A DNA stretch of 64,000 nucleotides from Isoetes taiwanensis (taxonomy: Eukaryota; Streptophyta; Lycopodiopsida; Isoetales; Isoetaceae). This document shows, in pieces, positions 36,968-48,515 of the stretch; the first letter of the stretch is position 1, and each line of letters begins with the position of its first letter. Location: contig JAJEKV010000147.1 in assembly GCA_021234155.1 (NCBI GenBank), forward strand, positions 1,303,910 to 1,367,909. The letters run 5' to 3'. The notes under the pieces were generated by a model. It worked only from the letters and a program-made list of their open reading frames with translations, had not been told where the DNA came from and did no database searches. A program made the translations under genes and the position numbers.

Positions 36968-37796
36968 CTTAATGCAAAACACAGGAACAGAAGGGATTCT
37001 GGTTATATTTGCAATTTCAAAAGTCCTTGATCCTTCCAGCCAAACAGGTGTAGGTGGATCTTATCATCTATCAAATATTCCTTTGAATGATAAGACCACT
37101 TAAATTCTATGTAGCTCTCAACAACCATGTGACGCCATGTCCAACTAAAGATTAGAACACTGCCAAACGAGATTTGGAAAAGAAATCTCACCTGACGAAT
37201 TTGATGCCTCATTTTGGCCCTTATTTGGATCTGGTGGTGTAAAAGTTCCTTCGGATTTTTCAATAGGTGGTGCCCGTTGTTTGATTTTGTAACATCGGAA
37301 TGTGGGGCCTCAGATGATGAATCATTAGCGCTCTGTAAAGCAGAGGGCACATTAGGCAGGTCTCATTCGCCAAGACAGGCGGTTGCAGAACCTCCTGAGG
37401 AGTCACATAGGGTGCCAGAGAGAAATATACATGCACACAGCACAGGAATAGCAAGGCCCTAGGCAGCCATATGCAAAATAACCTCTTCTGTAGCACTGTC
37501 TCCAATAGAGGTTCTATAGAACGTTGCTGCCGAGGAAGTAGTGTCATTTTACCTGCCTGCTGTGATTCTGAGCTACTTTCTCATAATCTGCCCAAATGTG
37601 GCTAACAATGCAACCATAATCACTCCATACCCTGGAAGACTTCAATGTGCGCGAATCAGATTAACTCCAATTCCAGTTCCTTCTGCTGTCTACTAACTTA
37701 TAGTCTCTTTTCTCGATGCTGTATTTTTGTTCATTCAAGTTTATTTGTCATGTCTTCTGCATACTGTTTGCCTGATAGCATTTGAGTGCTTTTTCT
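36968..37796. other. Intergenic with one possible coding scrap
   Basis: Plus-strand text around 37190-37460 reads PDEFDASFWPLFGSGG and, in another frame, SECGASDDESLALCKAEGTL, suggestive of a decayed exon, but with stops. Nothing else seen. Confidence 0.3.
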
Positions 37797-38022
37797 AGGA
37801 CACGGAGGTAATCCAAGAACACCTGAGGCTCCACCAAAGGTTCCTCTACCAAAAGTGTAGCCAATTGCAGTTTCTGCCATATCTATTGAAGAACTGAAGG
37901 AGGCCGCAGACTTGTAACTTCAGTCCAAAGTCTCTCATTGGCCAGGGCTCGTATGGAAGAGTTTATTATGGGGCTCTTTCAGCAAGACTACATGATCAAG
38001 TGTTCTTTTTTCAAAAGTAAGT
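37797..38022 (+). pseudogene. Pti1-like protein kinase fragment
   Basis: The translation GHGGNPRTPEAPPKVPL, PIAVSAISIEELKEA, then in a shifted frame GQGSYGRVYYGALS matches the start of plant Pti1-like kinases: proline-rich linker, the LKE helix, and the glycine-rich ATP loop. Two in-frame stops and a frameshift lie within 150 bp, and the rest of the kinase domain is missing. Relic only. Confidence 0.75.
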
Positions 38023-38565
38023 GTTAAAATTTAGTCTGAAGTGTGTTTACGACTTGAAAGTATCAAGAATATTTCAAATGAGAGTTTGAGGGTAATTTAA
38101 GATGTGCATATGCCAGGCCAAGCAGCATTGATGCGTTTCTTTTGGGGCATATCTTATTTCTTTGTTGTGTACCTATGGTATGTGTAATATGGAAACCTTT
38201 CCTCTATTGTATAGATTGAACAGTTCACTAAAGTAATGCGATAGGCACTGGGAATGCCAGTTTGTATTGATTATCTTTCATATTTGCAGATTGGAGAAGC
38301 TTCTCTAACATGATATTAAAATCAAACGGGCATGCTGGTATCAAAGATGTGTGTTGTAGATTTAATGGCAGGATTAGACAAACTATGATATATTGCCATA
38401 TAATCCGTGATGCCACCCTTTTTTGGATGAAACTTGGCTTTTGTAATCTGCCAGTTGGGTTAAATTGATTTATGAAAGAACTGCCTAATGGAAGAATCTC
38501 GGTTGGAAAATAGTGATCTTTTTTTTTTTTTTCCATGAGGATTCTCAAAATCCACATGTTTCAGT

Positions 38566-38706
38566 ATTCAATGTGGCAGGAAACCTCAAGGCTAAAAGAG
38601 GAGCTTTCAAGACACAGGAATCTGATATCATATGCAGATTCATTGGATAAAGTTGCAATGGGGAGACTCCAAGCTCATTACCAGTGCCACCTCCTGATAG
38701 GAGACC
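38566..38706 (+). pseudogene. Exon-like piece left of the 13.1 kb insertion
   Basis: Follows CATGTTTCAG and reads WQETSRLKEELSRHRNLISY on one frame, open up to the insertion point. Removing the retrotransposon and one AGACC duplication joins it to 51831 onwards with the frame open for about 30 more codons. Protein not recognised. Confidence 0.35.
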
Positions 38707-40335
38707 TGTGACGCTCCCTGCTAAACATACGGCGCCCGACCGTACGCTCGGCAGGAAATCCCCCGTCCGGCTCATCAACCGCACAGGCCCTCCGTCTACC
38801 CCGCACTCTGGAATCCTCCGTAGTGCGGGAAGGGGACACGAAGGTGTCTTGCGCGCCCTTCCCCCATGGGCTCCTATCACAGCGGAAGCATAACACGTCA
38901 GAACTAGCAATACAATACAATATGCTACCTCGAGGGGTAGCTCAATCGCATATCCATAGATGCAAAGAACATAATCATATGCCATAAAACATGAGAGCTC
39001 CTACCCATGGCTCCGACACGAAGGGAAGTCGACTGACTGGATAGGCCTCAAGATAGAGCAGACCGAATCATAACAATGGCGGGGCTGGCATAAGACAATG
39101 GCTAGGGTTGACCACTCCATCCGCCCCCCACATTGCATACTTTGCGGATGGGCTAGATCAAGCCGTGGTATGACTCTAACCTTCGGATCGCAAATCCCAT
39201 GGCATCACCCATCGGACTACTCCGGGTTGCATCTCCCCGGTCCGGAGAGGTAGGAAGGGTTGCATCTCCCCTTCCCGGGTCTAGAGGCTCCACGCAGGCG
39301 GAGAGAATCGCGTGGCGACACCGCGATTAAATGCCCGTGAACCCCCAAAACAAGAGCCAAGTGACACTTGCAACTCTTGAGAGGCAGGGCGACACCATCG
39401 CCCCAGGAGGTGTCGGACCCATGCTCGGCCCACACGAAGTGACCGACCATAAGCCTAGCCCACTATGGGATCCCCCGAAGTCCCCACTCGGCAGGGATCC
39501 ACCCTCCATCTTGCCTCTAGCCCCGTTGTGTGGTGCTGAGTCACATCATAGCTCCCCTAGCTCGGTGGGTTCCTATGCACAGGCCGCATCTAATAGGAAC
39601 TAAGGGATCTACACTAGGAGCATACTACATATGGCCCTAGGTCTCTACCCCCCTTCCCAACACAAGAGGAACAACATGATCAACCATCATCACATAATCA
39701 TCATGAACAATATCATATGAACATCTTAACCTAATCATACATATCTATCTATCAGTTAGGGTTCCTTGGTTAGGGTTCAACAATGGATCTAGGGTGGCTC
39801 TACTCTAGACACGAATCACTAACCCATCTGGAGCGCTAACTTCCAGATGAACTAACATGAACTCTACTCAACCTACCTCCTCCAGAAGCGCTTCCTCCCA
39901 TCCCTGGCGTCTCCATGCTCCTAGGCGTGGTTTGAAGGCTTGCTCCTTCCACGATCATACACACCCTCCAGGGGCTGCTGCTCCAGGCTAGACTATGACG
40001 AACGGTGCTCGAAACGGGGTTTCGGGCACGTGGATGAGAGCTCAGGTACTAGGTCAGGGAAAAAGGGTCTAGGGTTAGGGTTAGAGCTCATATAGGTGTG
40101 GGTCCACGTGGGATGCCACGTGGCACCACTAGGATGAGGCCGTGTGGCGGTTGCTCCAGTAGGATAAGGCCATGTGGAAATGGGCCTTATCCTAAGGTTA
40201 TCTAAGTTAAGTAATTAACTTAGATGTGCACCCCTTGCCACTTTCTAAGGCATACAAGGCTACCTAGGTAGACTTGTATGGTGACGGGCCCAGGAATATA
40301 CGTATTTATAGCATATATTCCTCTGGAACGTCACA
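38707..40335 (-). repeat. 3' LTR of the H3-carrying element
   Basis: Starts TGTGACGCTCC and ends GGAACGTCACA. From about 39360 to 40335 I see only about three differences from the other LTR, but many substitutions and small indels in the first 650 bp. Confidence 0.95.
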
Positions 40336-40349
40336 TTCTCCCCCCCTTA
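40336..40349 (-). other. Polypurine tract of the H3-carrying element
   Basis: On the minus strand CTAAGGGGGGGAGAA immediately precedes the 3' LTR, the expected plus-strand primer. Confidence 0.9.
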
Positions 40350-41164
40350 GGACAATGCTGTCCTCAGCATTGCGCTAAGGTGACGAGCCTAGTCGATCCT
40401 GCAAAACAACACAAAGCATACACTTCAATTTAAACGATCAACTTCCTATTAACGAGTTAACTGTCCAAATTTAGGCTATATTTGTACTTATACAAAATTA
40501 TATAGCCCTAACAAGGTTACTTCTTACAATAATTCAAAACATTATTATAAGAGTTATTAGGGTTCATAATCTAAATTATGGTTTCCCCCATCTTCTCGTA
40601 ATGCGCTCCGCCTCGATGCTCCCTCTCACTTGCCTGCACATGGAGCACATTACGTTAGTCTAATTTAATAAGTTTGTGGTTTTAGGGGACCACCCCCCTT
40701 ACCATACCTTGCACTCGATCATGGCCCTTTCGAATTTGAGCTTAAGGACCATTTAAGATGATCCCATCATCGCCCATGATCAAGTGCTACCTTGTACTCG
40801 GTTACCCGGTGCCGAGTACCCCTAGTGCATCATGCCCCAAGGGTTTTTAAGCTAGGGAATGTCTCATGATCCCATCATCGCACATGATCACTTTGACCTT
40901 CACCATGACCCCCCTATGGCCAGGTGTGCGATCCCCACATCGTGGCATAGGGAGCATCCGACCGATGTCCCATCATCGCGCACCATGCCTTTCCTTCTCT
41001 CTCTCGCGCATGACCCTAGTGGTCATGCGCTGCCCTCTGGTGCATGTTGCCTAGGGACGCATGCAAGGGCTTATCCCATCATCGCCTCATGTTCCAAGAT
41101 TACGGCATATGTATTCCACTAACTAGAATACACCCCGGGAGCTAGAGGCTAACTAAGAAGCATA
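40350..41164 (-). repeat. 3' untranslated region with four spaced copies of a dodecamer
   Basis: TCCCATCATCGC (forward strand) occurs at 40762, 40870, 40968 and 41074, spaced 108, 98 and 106 bp, each in a longer context containing CATGATCA-like flanks. No ORF here. Could be an old tandem array or a packaging/regulatory element. Confidence 0.6.
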
Positions 41165-41689
41165 CTAAGCTAACCTCCCCGGCGAAGTCGGGGTTGACCA
41201 AGTTCTGAGACGACTTCGCCCATCAAATTCCTTCATAAACTCACGGGTATTGCTTCTCCAGGATCTTGCTTCAATACCCAAGTTAAGGTCTTCCACGGGC
41301 AAATGCTTCCACTTGACCAAATCTTTGGAGGAACTGAGACCTCCTAGTCTTCTTGAATGATTTATCAAGAAGTAACTTCGAACACGCGATTTCCACTTGC
41401 TCTTCCTCGTCATTTCCAACAAAGTTGGAGTATCCAAAACCTCCTCAGGGTTAGGATTGTGCCTTTTCAATAAACTTACATGGAAAACCTTGTGAACTTT
41501 GAGATGGACCGGAAGATCCAACTTGTAGGCTTGGGAGCCCACTCTCTCCAAAATCTTGAACGGACCAGCCCACCTAGGGGCAAGCTTCTTGCAACTCCCA
41601 ATCCGAAGCTTAGCTTGCTTGACCTTGATCTTCAACCACACGCTATCGCCTACTTTGAACTCTCTTACGGTCCTGTGCTTGTCGGCCAC
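41165..41689 (-). CDS. Integrase C-terminus and chromodomain-like tail (frame-separated end of Pol)
   Basis: REFKVGDSVWLKIKVKQAKL, APRWAGPFKILERVGSQAYK and VHKVFHVSLLKRHN form the integrase C-terminal module with the GPF motif. After it comes DLVKWKHLPVEDL, which matches the V-K-W-K core of plant retroelement chromodomains; the usual TWE block is not preserved in frame. It is separated from the main pol ORF by frameshifts near 41950 and 41700. Confidence 0.8.
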   Translation of the reverse strand: MADKHRTVREFKVGDSVWLKIKVKQAKLRIGSCKKLAPRWAGPFKILERVGSQAYKLDLPVHLKVHKVFHVSLLKRHNPNPEEVLDTPTLLEMTRKSKWKSRVRSYFLINHSRRLGGLSSSKDLVKWKHLPVEDLNLGIEARSWRSNTREFMKEFDGRSRLRTWSTPTSPGRLA

Positions 41690-41836
41690 ACTCTTACTCC
41701 GACTTTTTTTTCGCTAGGAGGTAACCCCTCACTTCTTCCACCAACTGGCGATATCTCCTAGCATCTGGCTGGGACACTTCAACCTTTGACACGGGATTGT
41801 GCCAAGTGTCCGGGGTTAAGCACTGGTACCCGTAGT

Positions 41837-44818
41837 TTACCATGAAAGGAGACATCTGAGATGACTCCTGTTTGGCACTATTGTAGGCGAATTCCACCAA
41901 GTGGATGTACTCATCCCACTTGGACTGCTTATTCCACACAAAGCTTCTAAGCATATCTTCAATGATTCGATTAGTCCCTCTCGTCGACCATCCGTTTGGG
42001 GATGATATGCCGTGCTCATGGAGAGCTTCGTCCGAATGGTCTTTGAAGAGGTCCCGCCAAAAGCACTCATAAACTTGGAATCTCTATCCGATATTATCTC
42101 CCGAGGCATGCCATGGAGCCTAAAAATCTCCTTCATAAATAGCTTGGCAGTATCTAATGCTGTGTCGGTAGTTCTACAAGGCACAAAATGTGCCATCTTA
42201 GATAATTTGTCTACTACGACCATCAATGCATCTTTGCCTCGAAGAGTCTTGGGAAGTCCTGTGATAAAATCCATACTTACCACTTCCCACTTCGCATTCG
42301 GCACTGCTAGAGGTTCCAAGGCTCCTGGAATTCGAAGCTGCTCCGCTTTGGTTTGCTGACACAACTGACACTCGCGAATATATCTTGCTATCTGCTTCTT
42401 CATTCCCGGCCAGAAGTAGCTACTTCGAATCTTGAAGTAGGTCTTCATAAAACCTGCATGCCCTGCTATTGGGTTGTTGTGTGTGTCATGAAGAATTAGC
42501 TTCCTTACCCCTGATGATTCGGGCACACACAACTTATGCTTATGATACAATAGGTTGCCTTCCTTCTTATAATGCTTGAAGGCTTCTCGTTCCTTATCTG
42601 TTCTAGCCTCTCTAGAAAGGCTTTCCCATACCTCCTTGAAATCACCATCGGATGGTAATGTCTCCTCAATTTTCTTGCCATACCCACTCGAAAGAGTTGA
42701 TATAGCATTACAATGAATTCTGGTCTCAAGAGGTCTTCTGAAAAGGGCATCCGCAACCACATTCAACTTTCCTGGCTTATAAGCAATTTCAAATTCATAC
42801 TCTTCTAGGAATTCCATCCACCTCCTTTGTCTTAGATTCAGGAGTGGTTGGGTAAAGATGTATTGGAGGCTCTGGTGATCAGTATCTAACTGAAACTTCC
42901 TCCCAAGCAAATAATGCCTCCAAATACGAAGAGCTCTGACAATAGCTAGAAGTTCCTGATCGTGGGTTGGATAGCGCTGCTCGGTGTCGTTCAACTTCTT
43001 GGAATCATAAGCTATTACTCTTCCTTCTTGCATAAGGACTCCACCTGTTGCTATCTTACTTGCATCTGTTGCTACTATCTTGTCCTTGTCTGGATCTGGC
43101 AGAACTAGCACTGGTGCTGTTGTTAAGGCCTCCTTAAGCTTTTCAAATGAAGCTTGAACATTTTCTAACCAATGTGTTCTCCAATCTTTCACCTTAACAC
43201 TCTTAGTGAGGTCCGACAGAGGGGACGCCCACTTAGCGAAGTCCTTCACGAACTTTCTGTAATAACCTGCCAGACCTAGAAAGCTTCTTACTTCCGCCAC
43301 ATTCTTTGGAGCTGGCCAATCTACTACTGCTTCGATCTTTGCGGGGTCGGTGGAGATTCCTTCCGCCGATATGACATGGCCCAAGTACTCCACTCTTTCA
43401 GTAGCAAAGTGGCATTTGGAGAGCTTTCCATACAAACGATGCCGCCTCAACTTTTCTAACACCCTTCTCAAATGCTGACTATGATCTTCAATGGACTTGC
43501 TGTAGACTAGAATGTCGTCGAAGAAGACAATGACAAACTCATCTAGAAAATCCCTGAAGACGTCGTTCATGAGGCGCATAAAAGTTGCTGGAGCATTCGA
43601 CAATCCAAAGGGCATTACTGTAAACTCAAAGTGACCATACCGCGTTCTGAATGCGGTCTTATGGATATCCTCTTCTTTTATTCTTATTTGGTGGTACCCT
43701 GACCTCAAATCAATCTTAGAGAATACCTTTGCTCCCTGGAGCTGGTCCATTAAATCATCTGCCCTTGGCAATGCATACTTGTTCTTTATCGTCTGCTTGT
43801 TGAGCTGGCGATAGTCTATGCACATTCTTAAACTGCCATCTTTCTTCTTCACGAAGAGTATGGGTGCTCCAAAAGGAGACACACTTGCTCTAATAAAACC
43901 AAGCTCAAGCAATTCCTGGAGTTGCTTCTTGAGCTCAATCAACTCTGGTGTGCTCATCCTGTATGGTGCCTTGCTGGTAGGCTTAGCATCTGGTGCCAAT
44001 GTGATCTCACACTCCACACCCCTATAAGGTGGTAGCTGCCGGATCTCATCCGGAAATACATCCTTGAATTCTGAAATAAGCCTTGCTACTGGCTTGGGCA
44101 ATTGCTTCCCCTTTTGGTCGTTCCCATCCTGCTTATTGGGCTCAATTGCCTCCAATCTCAAAATGTAATCCACCTTGTTTCTTTCTATACTTTTCCTTAG
44201 CTGCTTCAAAGAAATACACTGCATAAAAGAAGCTGTCTTCTTACCTCTCACTATGAATTTGGTGCCGTCCGGTGCTGTCATGGCGACTTCATTGCGGTCG
44301 CAGTCGATCATGGCTTTCGCTGGCTTTAGGAACTCCATTCCTACTATAAGGTCATACCTTCCAATCTCCATAACCTCTGCCCCCATCGGCCACTTACTTC
44401 CACTAAGGTCTATGTCGAATGTGATCCTCCTCCCCTTAGTGTGCCGAATGGCGCCGTTTGCCATAGCAACTGGCCTTGGCTTAGACTTCAATACTTTGTT
44501 CTTCATTAGGGCAGCCAGCCTAGGAGAGGCGAAGTTATGAGAGCTACCTGTATCTATCAATACTAGATATGGACTGCTATCTATGATCCCCTCAGCCGCA
44601 ATGACTGTTGACTGACTTTCAATGTCATCTGACTCAATGTTTGCACAGATATGGCACTCACCATCTATGAAGTCCTGGGCCTCATGCTGGTCGTCGTCTT
44701 CATCTGCTTCTGTTGGTGAATCCCAATCCATAAGCTCTGCCAAGGCTGCCTGCATGACGAATGGGCAATCATGGGTTCGGTGCCACGGCGGAAGCACACA
44801 AACAAAGCTTCTTCTCAA
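41837..44818 (-). CDS. Gag C-terminus/Pol polyprotein: protease, RT, RNase H, integrase
   Basis: 993 codons. Degenerate zinc knuckle near residues 4-18 ([16 protein letters not shown], first Cys replaced by Ser). Aspartic protease DTGSSHNF at about 89. Reverse transcriptase 300-470 with [12 protein letters not shown] and FFDD at 432-435. RNase H 580-690 with TDAS and DTDHQSL. Integrase zinc finger H780/H787/C817/C820 and core D850, D911, E947, spaced as D,D35E. All catalytic residues are present. Immediately after E947 an extra G run shifts the frame, so the natural C-terminus continues in other frames (41694-41954, then 41165-41689). LTR order and integrase after RNase H place it in Ty3 (Metaviridae). 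Confidence 0.95.
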   Translation of the reverse strand: MRRSFVCVLPPWHRTHDCPFVMQAALAELMDWDSPTEADEDDDQHEAQDFIDGECHICANIESDDIESQSTVIAAEGIIDSSPYLVLIDTGSSHNFASPRLAALMKNKVLKSKPRPVAMANGAIRHTKGRRITFDIDLSGSKWPMGAEVMEIGRYDLIVGMEFLKPAKAMIDCDRNEVAMTAPDGTKFIVRGKKTASFMQCISLKQLRKSIERNKVDYILRLEAIEPNKQDGNDQKGKQLPKPVARLISEFKDVFPDEIRQLPPYRGVECEITLAPDAKPTSKAPYRMSTPELIELKKQLQELLELGFIRASVSPFGAPILFVKKKDGSLRMCIDYRQLNKQTIKNKYALPRADDLMDQLQGAKVFSKIDLRSGYHQIRIKEEDIHKTAFRTRYGHFEFTVMPFGLSNAPATFMRLMNDVFRDFLDEFVIVFFDDILVYSKSIEDHSQHLRRVLEKLRRHRLYGKLSKCHFATERVEYLGHVISAEGISTDPAKIEAVVDWPAPKNVAEVRSFLGLAGYYRKFVKDFAKWASPLSDLTKSVKVKDWRTHWLENVQASFEKLKEALTTAPVLVLPDPDKDKIVATDASKIATGGVLMQEGRVIAYDSKKLNDTEQRYPTHDQELLAIVRALRIWRHYLLGRKFQLDTDHQSLQYIFTQPLLNLRQRRWMEFLEEYEFEIAYKPGKLNVVADALFRRPLETRIHCNAISTLSSGYGKKIEETLPSDGDFKEVWESLSREARTDKEREAFKHYKKEGNLLYHKHKLCVPESSGVRKLILHDTHNNPIAGHAGFMKTYFKIRSSYFWPGMKKQIARYIRECQLCQQTKAEQLRIPGALEPLAVPNAKWEVVSMDFITGLPKTLRGKDALMVVVDKLSKMAHFVPCRTTDTALDTAKLFMKEIFRLHGMPREIISDRDSKFMSAFGGTSSKTIRTKLSMSTAYHPQTDGRREGLIESLKICLEALCGISSPSGMSTSTWWNSPTIVPNRSHLRCLLSW

Positions 44819-44866
44819 TACATTCCTGTCTCTTCTCTTTCGTCGGTCGCTGTCTAGAATGCGGCT

Positions 44867-46016
44867 TTAACATGCTGCCCCCGATGCATTCTCAAACTTT
44901 ACGGTCCCCAAAATTCTTACCCCGCTCTTCCATCTTCTGCCTGGCCTCGATGGCGTGGTTGCCGATTGCTTACTCTGTTGCTGCCCTTGAGTACTTGTCC
45001 CCGTTGACTTTCCTTTGAAGGCCGATTGTCTCTCACCGGCGTTCTTTGGAGCTTCTTCCAAACTTATGGCTTTATCCTCGGCCGCCCATCGACTTAGGGT
45101 TGATTGCTCTGACCGCCTTTTGATATTGCCGTTCAATCCCTCAATGTAAGTTTCGACGCTTGCCTTTCCGACACTCGGGGACATGGAGTCTAAGTCGCAT
45201 AAATTCCTCTCATATTTTGCAACCGATAATGTACCTGGTTCAATCTATAGAACTGCTGGATCATGCGCTGGTATGTGACCTAGGCACATAATGTCTGCTG
45301 GAAAGCCTTCTTTGAAGGTCTTGAATCAAGAATCGTTCCTTTTGAGCTTGTTGGACTTAGCATAGCCTTTCCACCGATTCTAGCTGCCCCTATCAAGTTT
45401 GCTTTGTAGCAACCTTCCCTATATCCTTATCCTTCATGCCATAAGAGTTGCGAACTCTTCCATCTCATCAAGCCGGGGCTTACGCCTCCATACGACCTAT
45501 CCTTCCCGATAAGCGACCCAACTTCCTAGTCTTCCACACATTGCTCATAGCACTGTCAACTTTCTTTTGATAATCATCTTCCTTCCTTGCCCTGGCTCTT
45601 ACCTGTGGAGTGTCGGACTCACTATCTGAGCTAGAACTGTCATGACTGTCTGAAGTGTCTGATGAACTGGAGCTGGGTGGTGTTGAACTCCTTCTGTTTC
45701 TCCTTTTCCTCTTCCTGTCTCTGACATTCCCCTGATTGTCCTGCCCCTCCTGCTGTGGACCTTCCTCGATGCCTTGCTGAGGTAGCGGTGGAGGTGGTGG
45801 TGGAGCAGGTGCATATTCTTGGGCATTCATCAACGGGGTGGCCCAGTGGATCAGCTGATGCATCTGGTTCCTCATCTGGACGAGCCTTGCGTTGATTGCT
45901 TCCGGCGTCATATCGTCGTTGTTGTCATCTTGATCACGTCCAAATAGATTTCTGGGTACCCACTGGTGGTGTCGGCCTTGGCCTTGAGAACCTGAGCCTG
46001 TGTTCCTTGCTGCAAG
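44867..46016 (-). pseudogene. Gag (frame-broken)
   Basis: 45480-45911 encodes an N-terminal Gag part (INARLVQMRNQMHQLIHWAT, proline run, Arg/Ser/Asp-rich stretch) and the open frame extends upstream to about 46016 where CCTTGCAG looks like a splice acceptor. The capsid core is then scrambled by frameshifts (TYQRMIQQFYRLNQVHYRLQ readable near 45250). 44867-45184 encodes the Gln/Ser/Arg-rich piece before the zinc knuckle. A damaged Gag explains loss of autonomy even if Pol is nearly whole. Confidence 0.75.
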
Positions 46017-46238
46017 GATTAATCATCAATGCTTGTTATTTAAGTTACACACTAATTGTTCTTGCTCAAAATTGAATTGTTGTTAGATACAAAAGAAATC
46101 ATATGAAAATTCCACTTACAAGTTAAGATCATGGTAGGACATTAATTAGTATATAGAAGTACATTTCATGAATTACATGATAATCTTGAAAAAGAGAGTT
46201 ACAATACACTTTAATTAATTTACAAAACAAGTTTTCCA

Positions 46239-47757
46239 TCAACGATGTCGCTTCATAGACTTGAAGAAGTTCTTGACGTTCTTGAATCCTATGCCCTTGC
46301 CCATGTTCTGTAGGATTCTTGCCGACGATCCTCCCTCCAATGCTCTTGCAATTTGTGGTGCTTAGGAAGTTACAGTGCGGATGCCGCCACTGGCGACAAG
46401 TCGCATCCACGAGGTGGCCCTTGCGGTCGAGGGGCATGAAGGGCTCTGGATCTCTTGAAGAGGATAACATGGTCCATTCCAAATCTATCTTGGCATGTTG
46501 TCCGAAGCCCGAGAGTGCTATGAGGAGCGCCACGGAGTTCTTCACCCTGGGCTGAACTCCTTGTGGAAGACTATCATCCGTCCTTGGCTAAGGGCCTAAG
46601 ATAGTACACGTGATTTACCCCCAATGTGGCCCCATGGCTCCCGTGCCTCTCTGCGAGCTGCCTGCCAAGACATCTATTCTTTGTAAGGTCTTCGTGGTCC
46701 CTCCACATTGTTGCTGCGTTCTCAAGATTAATGCTGCTAGATGCTTCACGCACGCTCATGGAGCGCACCGGTCGGCTTGAGCTTGGGCCTCTACCCGGCT
46801 TGTACAACTTGCTTTGGATCTCACGGAATTCTTCTTCCGGAATGTCGGGTTCTTCTTTGTTGAAACATCGCCTTATCTGTTGAATGCGCTTTGGATGTCC
46901 GACATAGTCTCCCCTGCATAGGAGTGTCGCTCGGCTACCTCCCTTGGGATCTCTTGGTAGGAGTAGTCGATGAAGTCACTGCCCTGCTCTTGTGCCATTA
47001 GGCCTAGGAGCTCATCCATCCTGAGGCCCTCTTCCTGACAATAAGGAAGGTTGAGGATATCGGTGGCGAATATGTACTCCTCGCCGTCGATGATCACCGG
47101 GGTGAGGGCCGTGATACCTATTGGCGGCTCGAAGTCTCGCCTTAGTACCTCCTGTTGCCGAGCCAAACGCTTCTCCATCCTTCTTGCCTCCCTCATTTCC
47201 CAACTTGGGTTCTCTTCCTCTTCCTCTTCATAATCCTGCTCAATCTGCAACACAGGTGTTTCTGATGTGGAGCCGTAGTGTTCGTACGCCGCCGTCTCGA
47301 TCTCGTGGATGCCTATCTGTGCTGCCCGAGTGTTGAGAGGTGCCAAATCCAAAGGTTGAATTGACGGCTCCCCTGGTTGGTTGACTGCCCTATACTGCAT
47401 GAACAAAGCTAAGGCTGCTTGGTTTGAGAGATACCTATGCCTATGATGCTTACAGGTCATGTAGTCTGGCATGTTTCTAGTTCTATCCCACAGCCTATTC
47501 TTGCCCCTGGATCCCCCACCTATGGCTTGGGTAAGAGAGTCTAAGGAAACCCATTTCCCTCCCCTAGGTGGCAAGCTAACTTTCCAGGGTAGAACCTGCT
47601 GATCATATTGACAGATGATGTCAGTGTAATAAGGAGTTCTGGTTAAGGTGGCATGAAGATCAAAGAGATGATCAAAGACATGAAAGGCTTGCTCAGCAGG
47701 GAATTCACGGATGTGATTGGAGTCGTTGTACCATCTAACAAAGCTTGATGGCGCCAT
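46239..47757 (-). CDS. Second accessory ORF upstream of gag (unknown, frame-broken)
   Basis: Starts MAPSSFVRWYNDSNHIREFP at 47757 and runs 294 codons to 46873. The coding text then continues in other frames (QSKLYKPGRGPSSSRPVRSM at 46574-46807; SVALLIALSGFGQHAKIDLE at about 46540-46490) and ends with a basic GKGIGFKNVKNFFKSMKRHR and TGA at 46239. The intact protein would be about 500 residues. Features: an acidic run EEEEEEN followed by a basic helix (MREARRMEKRLARQQEVLRR), a charged middle and a basic C-terminus. I recognise no family. Its place between the H3-like ORF and gag, on the same strand, says it belongs to the element. Confidence 0.7.
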
Positions 47758-48052
47758 TGAGCAAAGATGGCTATGAAAAATGGTTGATGGGGATGAGCAG
47801 AGGACTAGAAAATCGCCAAAGGGGCTGAGAGCAGATCTGATGGTGAGAAATTGACAAATGAGGGCCCTTTTTATAGGCTAGAGATGCCTCGGGTTCCGTG
47901 CACAAGGGTTCTTGATGAGAGAAGACCTCAAATCTATGGCCATGGGTGTCCAAATGAACTACCATGAAGTGCAATTCTAATCAAAGCAAAGCAAGAAACA
48001 CTACATGACAGTTTGTTGGATCAAAATTGGTCAATCTGGGCAAATTTGGGCG

Positions 48053-48330
48053 AAATCGGGTGGCGTTGCGCAAAATGGCCCTGCGTCACGGGCGCAGATG
48101 GGTTTTGCGCGACGCGACCCGATTTCGGGTTATTTCTACTTTTATGAAGAGTTTCAGGGAATTTAAAGATCCTAACATGACTCTCTAGCATGATTCTAAC
48201 TTAATTAGCAACTTTTGTTACTTAATTTGGACATGGATTAGCTATAAAATGGCAAAATCGGGTGGCGTTGCGCAAAATGGCCCTGCGTCGCGGGCGCAGA
48301 TGGGTTTTGCGCGACGCGACCCAGTTTCGT
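48053..48330 (-). repeat. Twin GC-rich hairpins between the two accessory ORFs
   Basis: Two nearly identical copies of about 77 bp, starting AAATCGGGTGGCGTTGCGCA at 48053 and 48254 (201 bp apart). Each has inverted arms GCGTTGCGCAAAA and TTTTGCGCGACGC that pair over 13 bp with one G-T, around a loop with its own GCGTC-x-CGGGCGC text. They stand out as CpG-dense islands in an AT-rich gap between 47758 and 48515. Roles such as RNA processing, promoter or packaging signal are guesses. Confidence 0.8.
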
Positions 48331-48515
48331 CAGATTTTTGCAATTTTGACTAATTAAGTTAGGATTTTTAACTAATTAATTTTTCTCTTGGACATTCCAA
48401 TTATAATGATCAAAACTAAAGTAAAATTAAGCTATTTAAACACATTTTCCTACAAAATTTAAGGTCAGATGGTGACAAAATTTTATATTTATAGGAGAAA
48501 AACTTAGCAAGTACA

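Noticed and set aside
38684-39603. Plus and minus ORFs of 70-150 codons within the LTR, repeated near 50.2-51.1 kb
   Set aside because: They lie inside LTR sequence, differ in frame between the two LTR copies and show no motifs.
40859-41122. 87-codon His/Pro-rich ORF
   Set aside because: Explained by the repeated TCCCATCATCGC text in the element's 3' untranslated region.
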